Below, piece by piece: positions 6,252-6,983 of a stretch of 6,983 bases of DNA. Position 1 is the stretch's first letter, and every line of letters starts with the position of its first letter. The position numbers and the translations under genes were made by a program. Under the pieces are notes generated by a model. The model was given only the letters and a program-made list of their open reading frames with translations. It was not told the DNA's origin and searched no databases. Location: the NCBI GenBank assembly GCA_016280525.1, contig JAEEGW010000128.1, positions 1-6,983 of the forward strand, read 5' to 3'. This DNA comes from Clostridiales bacterium (GTDB lineage: Bacteria; Bacillota; Clostridia; Oscillospirales; CAG-272).

Positions 6252-6983
6252 TCAGAATCCCGCCATATCGGCAAATCCCGCTTTGAGCGCGTCGCCTTTT
6301 ATGTCGGTGCTTTGTTTTATAACGTTCGGATCCCAGTTATTTATATTGCTCACCTCGTAGCCGGCTTCGAACACGGCTATGAGGAAACCTTCCATTCCCT
6401 TTGTGTCTATAAGCAGAACGCCGTCTTCCACGGTATAATCCCTGCTCCAGCGTCCCGGCGACCAGCTCCAGATATAAAGCTCATATTCATCGCTGAAATA
6501 CTTTTCGTCAAGGTTCACCACGTTAAACAGATCGCCCTTCAATTCTACCTTTTTGTATGTAAACGTGCGTTCGTACACGTTGTTTCCGTTCTTTAAATAT
6601 ATGCGGAGCAGACATACGCCGTTTTCGGCGTGGTCCTGCAAAGCGATTTCCGTCTGTCCGTTTATTTCCGTTTTCGCGCTTTCGTTATTGAAGCTGTAAT
6701 ACGCTTCTTCCGCGTGCTTTACGCTGACGGTCACGGTCTTGTCTCCCGCAAACGAGCAGTCGCGGTCGGATATCTGAAGCTGCGGATGCAAACTCTTCGT
6801 ACGGGTAAGCACCGCAAGCCCGTTCGCCTCAAATTTTAAATACGCCTTGTGATCCGACACCACGGCTTTGTTTCCGGTTATAGCGTCGTAATAATTGCCG
6901 TCTTCAAGATGCGGTACGGCGACGGTCACGGTCGCCTTCGGGTCCACCGTGCCGAGCTCCAGTATGACAGCGCCCTGATCGCC
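6252..6983 (-). CDS. C-terminal part of a probable secreted GH13 alpha-amylase-type enzyme (5' end outside window)
   Basis: The reading frame is open to the window edge and gives 243 codons before a TGA stop; the GTG at 6947 is an internal valine, not a convincing start. No catalytic motif is visible because the catalytic barrel would lie upstream. Visible residues about 1-60 look like the all-beta C domain that closes GH13 amylases, with YYDAITG followed by a strand ending in GLAVL. Residues about 65-146 form a beta-rich, Fn3/chitobiase-C-like segment. Residues about 150-243 hold an aromatic-rich segment (YELYIWSWSPGRW, then NNWDPN) that resembles starch-binding modules of the CBM26 type. 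The downstream pullulanase starts 13 bp after its stop, which supports a role in alpha-glucan breakdown outside the cell. The amylase call is inferred from the C domain and the neighbour; a neopullulanase or another GH13 enzyme is possible. Confidence 0.6.
   Translation of the reverse strand, partial: GDQGAVILELGTVDPKATVTVAVPHLEDGNYYDAITGNKAVVSDHKAYLKFEANGLAVLTRTKSLHPQLQISDRDCSFAGDKTVTVSVKHAEEAYYSFNNESAKTEINGQTEIALQDHAENGVCLLRIYLKNGNNVYERTFTYKKVELKGDLFNVVNLDEKYFSDEYELYIWSWSPGRWSRDYTVEDGVLLIDTKGMEGFLIAVFEAGYEVSNINNWDPNVIKQSTDIKGDALKAGFADMAGF

Larger units (their letters stand above)
1..6983 (-). other. Probable single alpha-glucan utilisation operon
   Basis: Six genes on one strand with junctions of 13 bp, 1 bp, 24 bp, a 1-nt overlap and a 4-nt overlap. 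None of the junctions holds a terminator-like stem with a T-run or a recognisable promoter, so all control of transcription must lie outside the window, upstream of position 6983. Gene content (GH13 enzyme, pullulanase, MalK-type ATPase, MalE-type binding protein) covers polymer cutting through import. Co-transcription is inferred from spacing alone. Confidence 0.75.

Noticed and set aside
6239..6274. Upstream ATG at 6274 as pullulanase start, adding 12 residues
   Set aside because: It overlaps the previous gene, lacks the AAGGG spacing, and places charged residues before a standard lipoprotein signal peptide.
6081..6596. Open frame of 171 codons on the plus strand, spanning the amylase-pullulanase junction
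   Set aside because: It lies antisense to two well-supported coding regions with recognisable domains, and its product shows no known motif. It is a by-product of the codon bias on the other strand.

Overview
The window is one densely packed block of six genes, all on the minus strand, so transcription runs from position 6983 towards 1. Both outer genes are cut by the window edges. In transcription order they are: (A) the C-terminal end of what is probably an extracellular GH13 alpha-amylase-type enzyme; (B) a complete type I pullulanase predicted to be a lipoprotein; (C) a small two-helix membrane protein with a PH-like tail; (D) a MalK/MsmX/UgpC-type sugar-importer ATPase with a very long C-terminal extension; (E) an RDD-family membrane protein; and (F) the N-terminal third or so of a MalE-like lipoprotein solute-binding protein.

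The junctions are all tight: 13 bp (A-B), 1 bp (B-C), 24 bp (C-D), a 1-nt TGATG overlap (D-E) and a 4-nt ATGA overlap (E-F). No terminator or promoter is visible between the genes, so this looks like one polycistronic message. The likely job is use of alpha-glucans such as starch, glycogen or pullulan. Surface enzymes A and B cut and debranch the polymer, F captures the released maltodextrins, and D powers import. Permeases of the MalF/MalG type are not in the window and would be expected just past position 1. C and E are membrane proteins of unknown role that are translationally tied to the core genes.

The organism is probably a Gram-positive member of the Bacillota, most likely an uncultured-type, gut-associated clostridium. 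This rests on strong GGAGG ribosome binding sites, lipobox-type secretion of both the enzyme and the binding protein, a CBM41-CBM48-GH13 pullulanase architecture, and a MsmX-like ATPase. No 16S rRNA or other marker gene is present, so this is inference.

The points most worth a second look are in gene D. Its C-terminal regulatory region appears to have been duplicated, adding about 255 residues beyond a normal MalK-type ATPase. A perfect 7-bp inverted repeat also places its Shine-Dalgarno in a hairpin loop and part of its start codon in the stem. The RDD gene lodged between ATPase and binding protein, and the PH-like membrane protein between pullulanase and ATPase, are less usual partners for a maltodextrin operon. 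I see no mobile element, CRISPR array, RNA gene or pseudogene, and no stretch without a gene longer than 24 bp.
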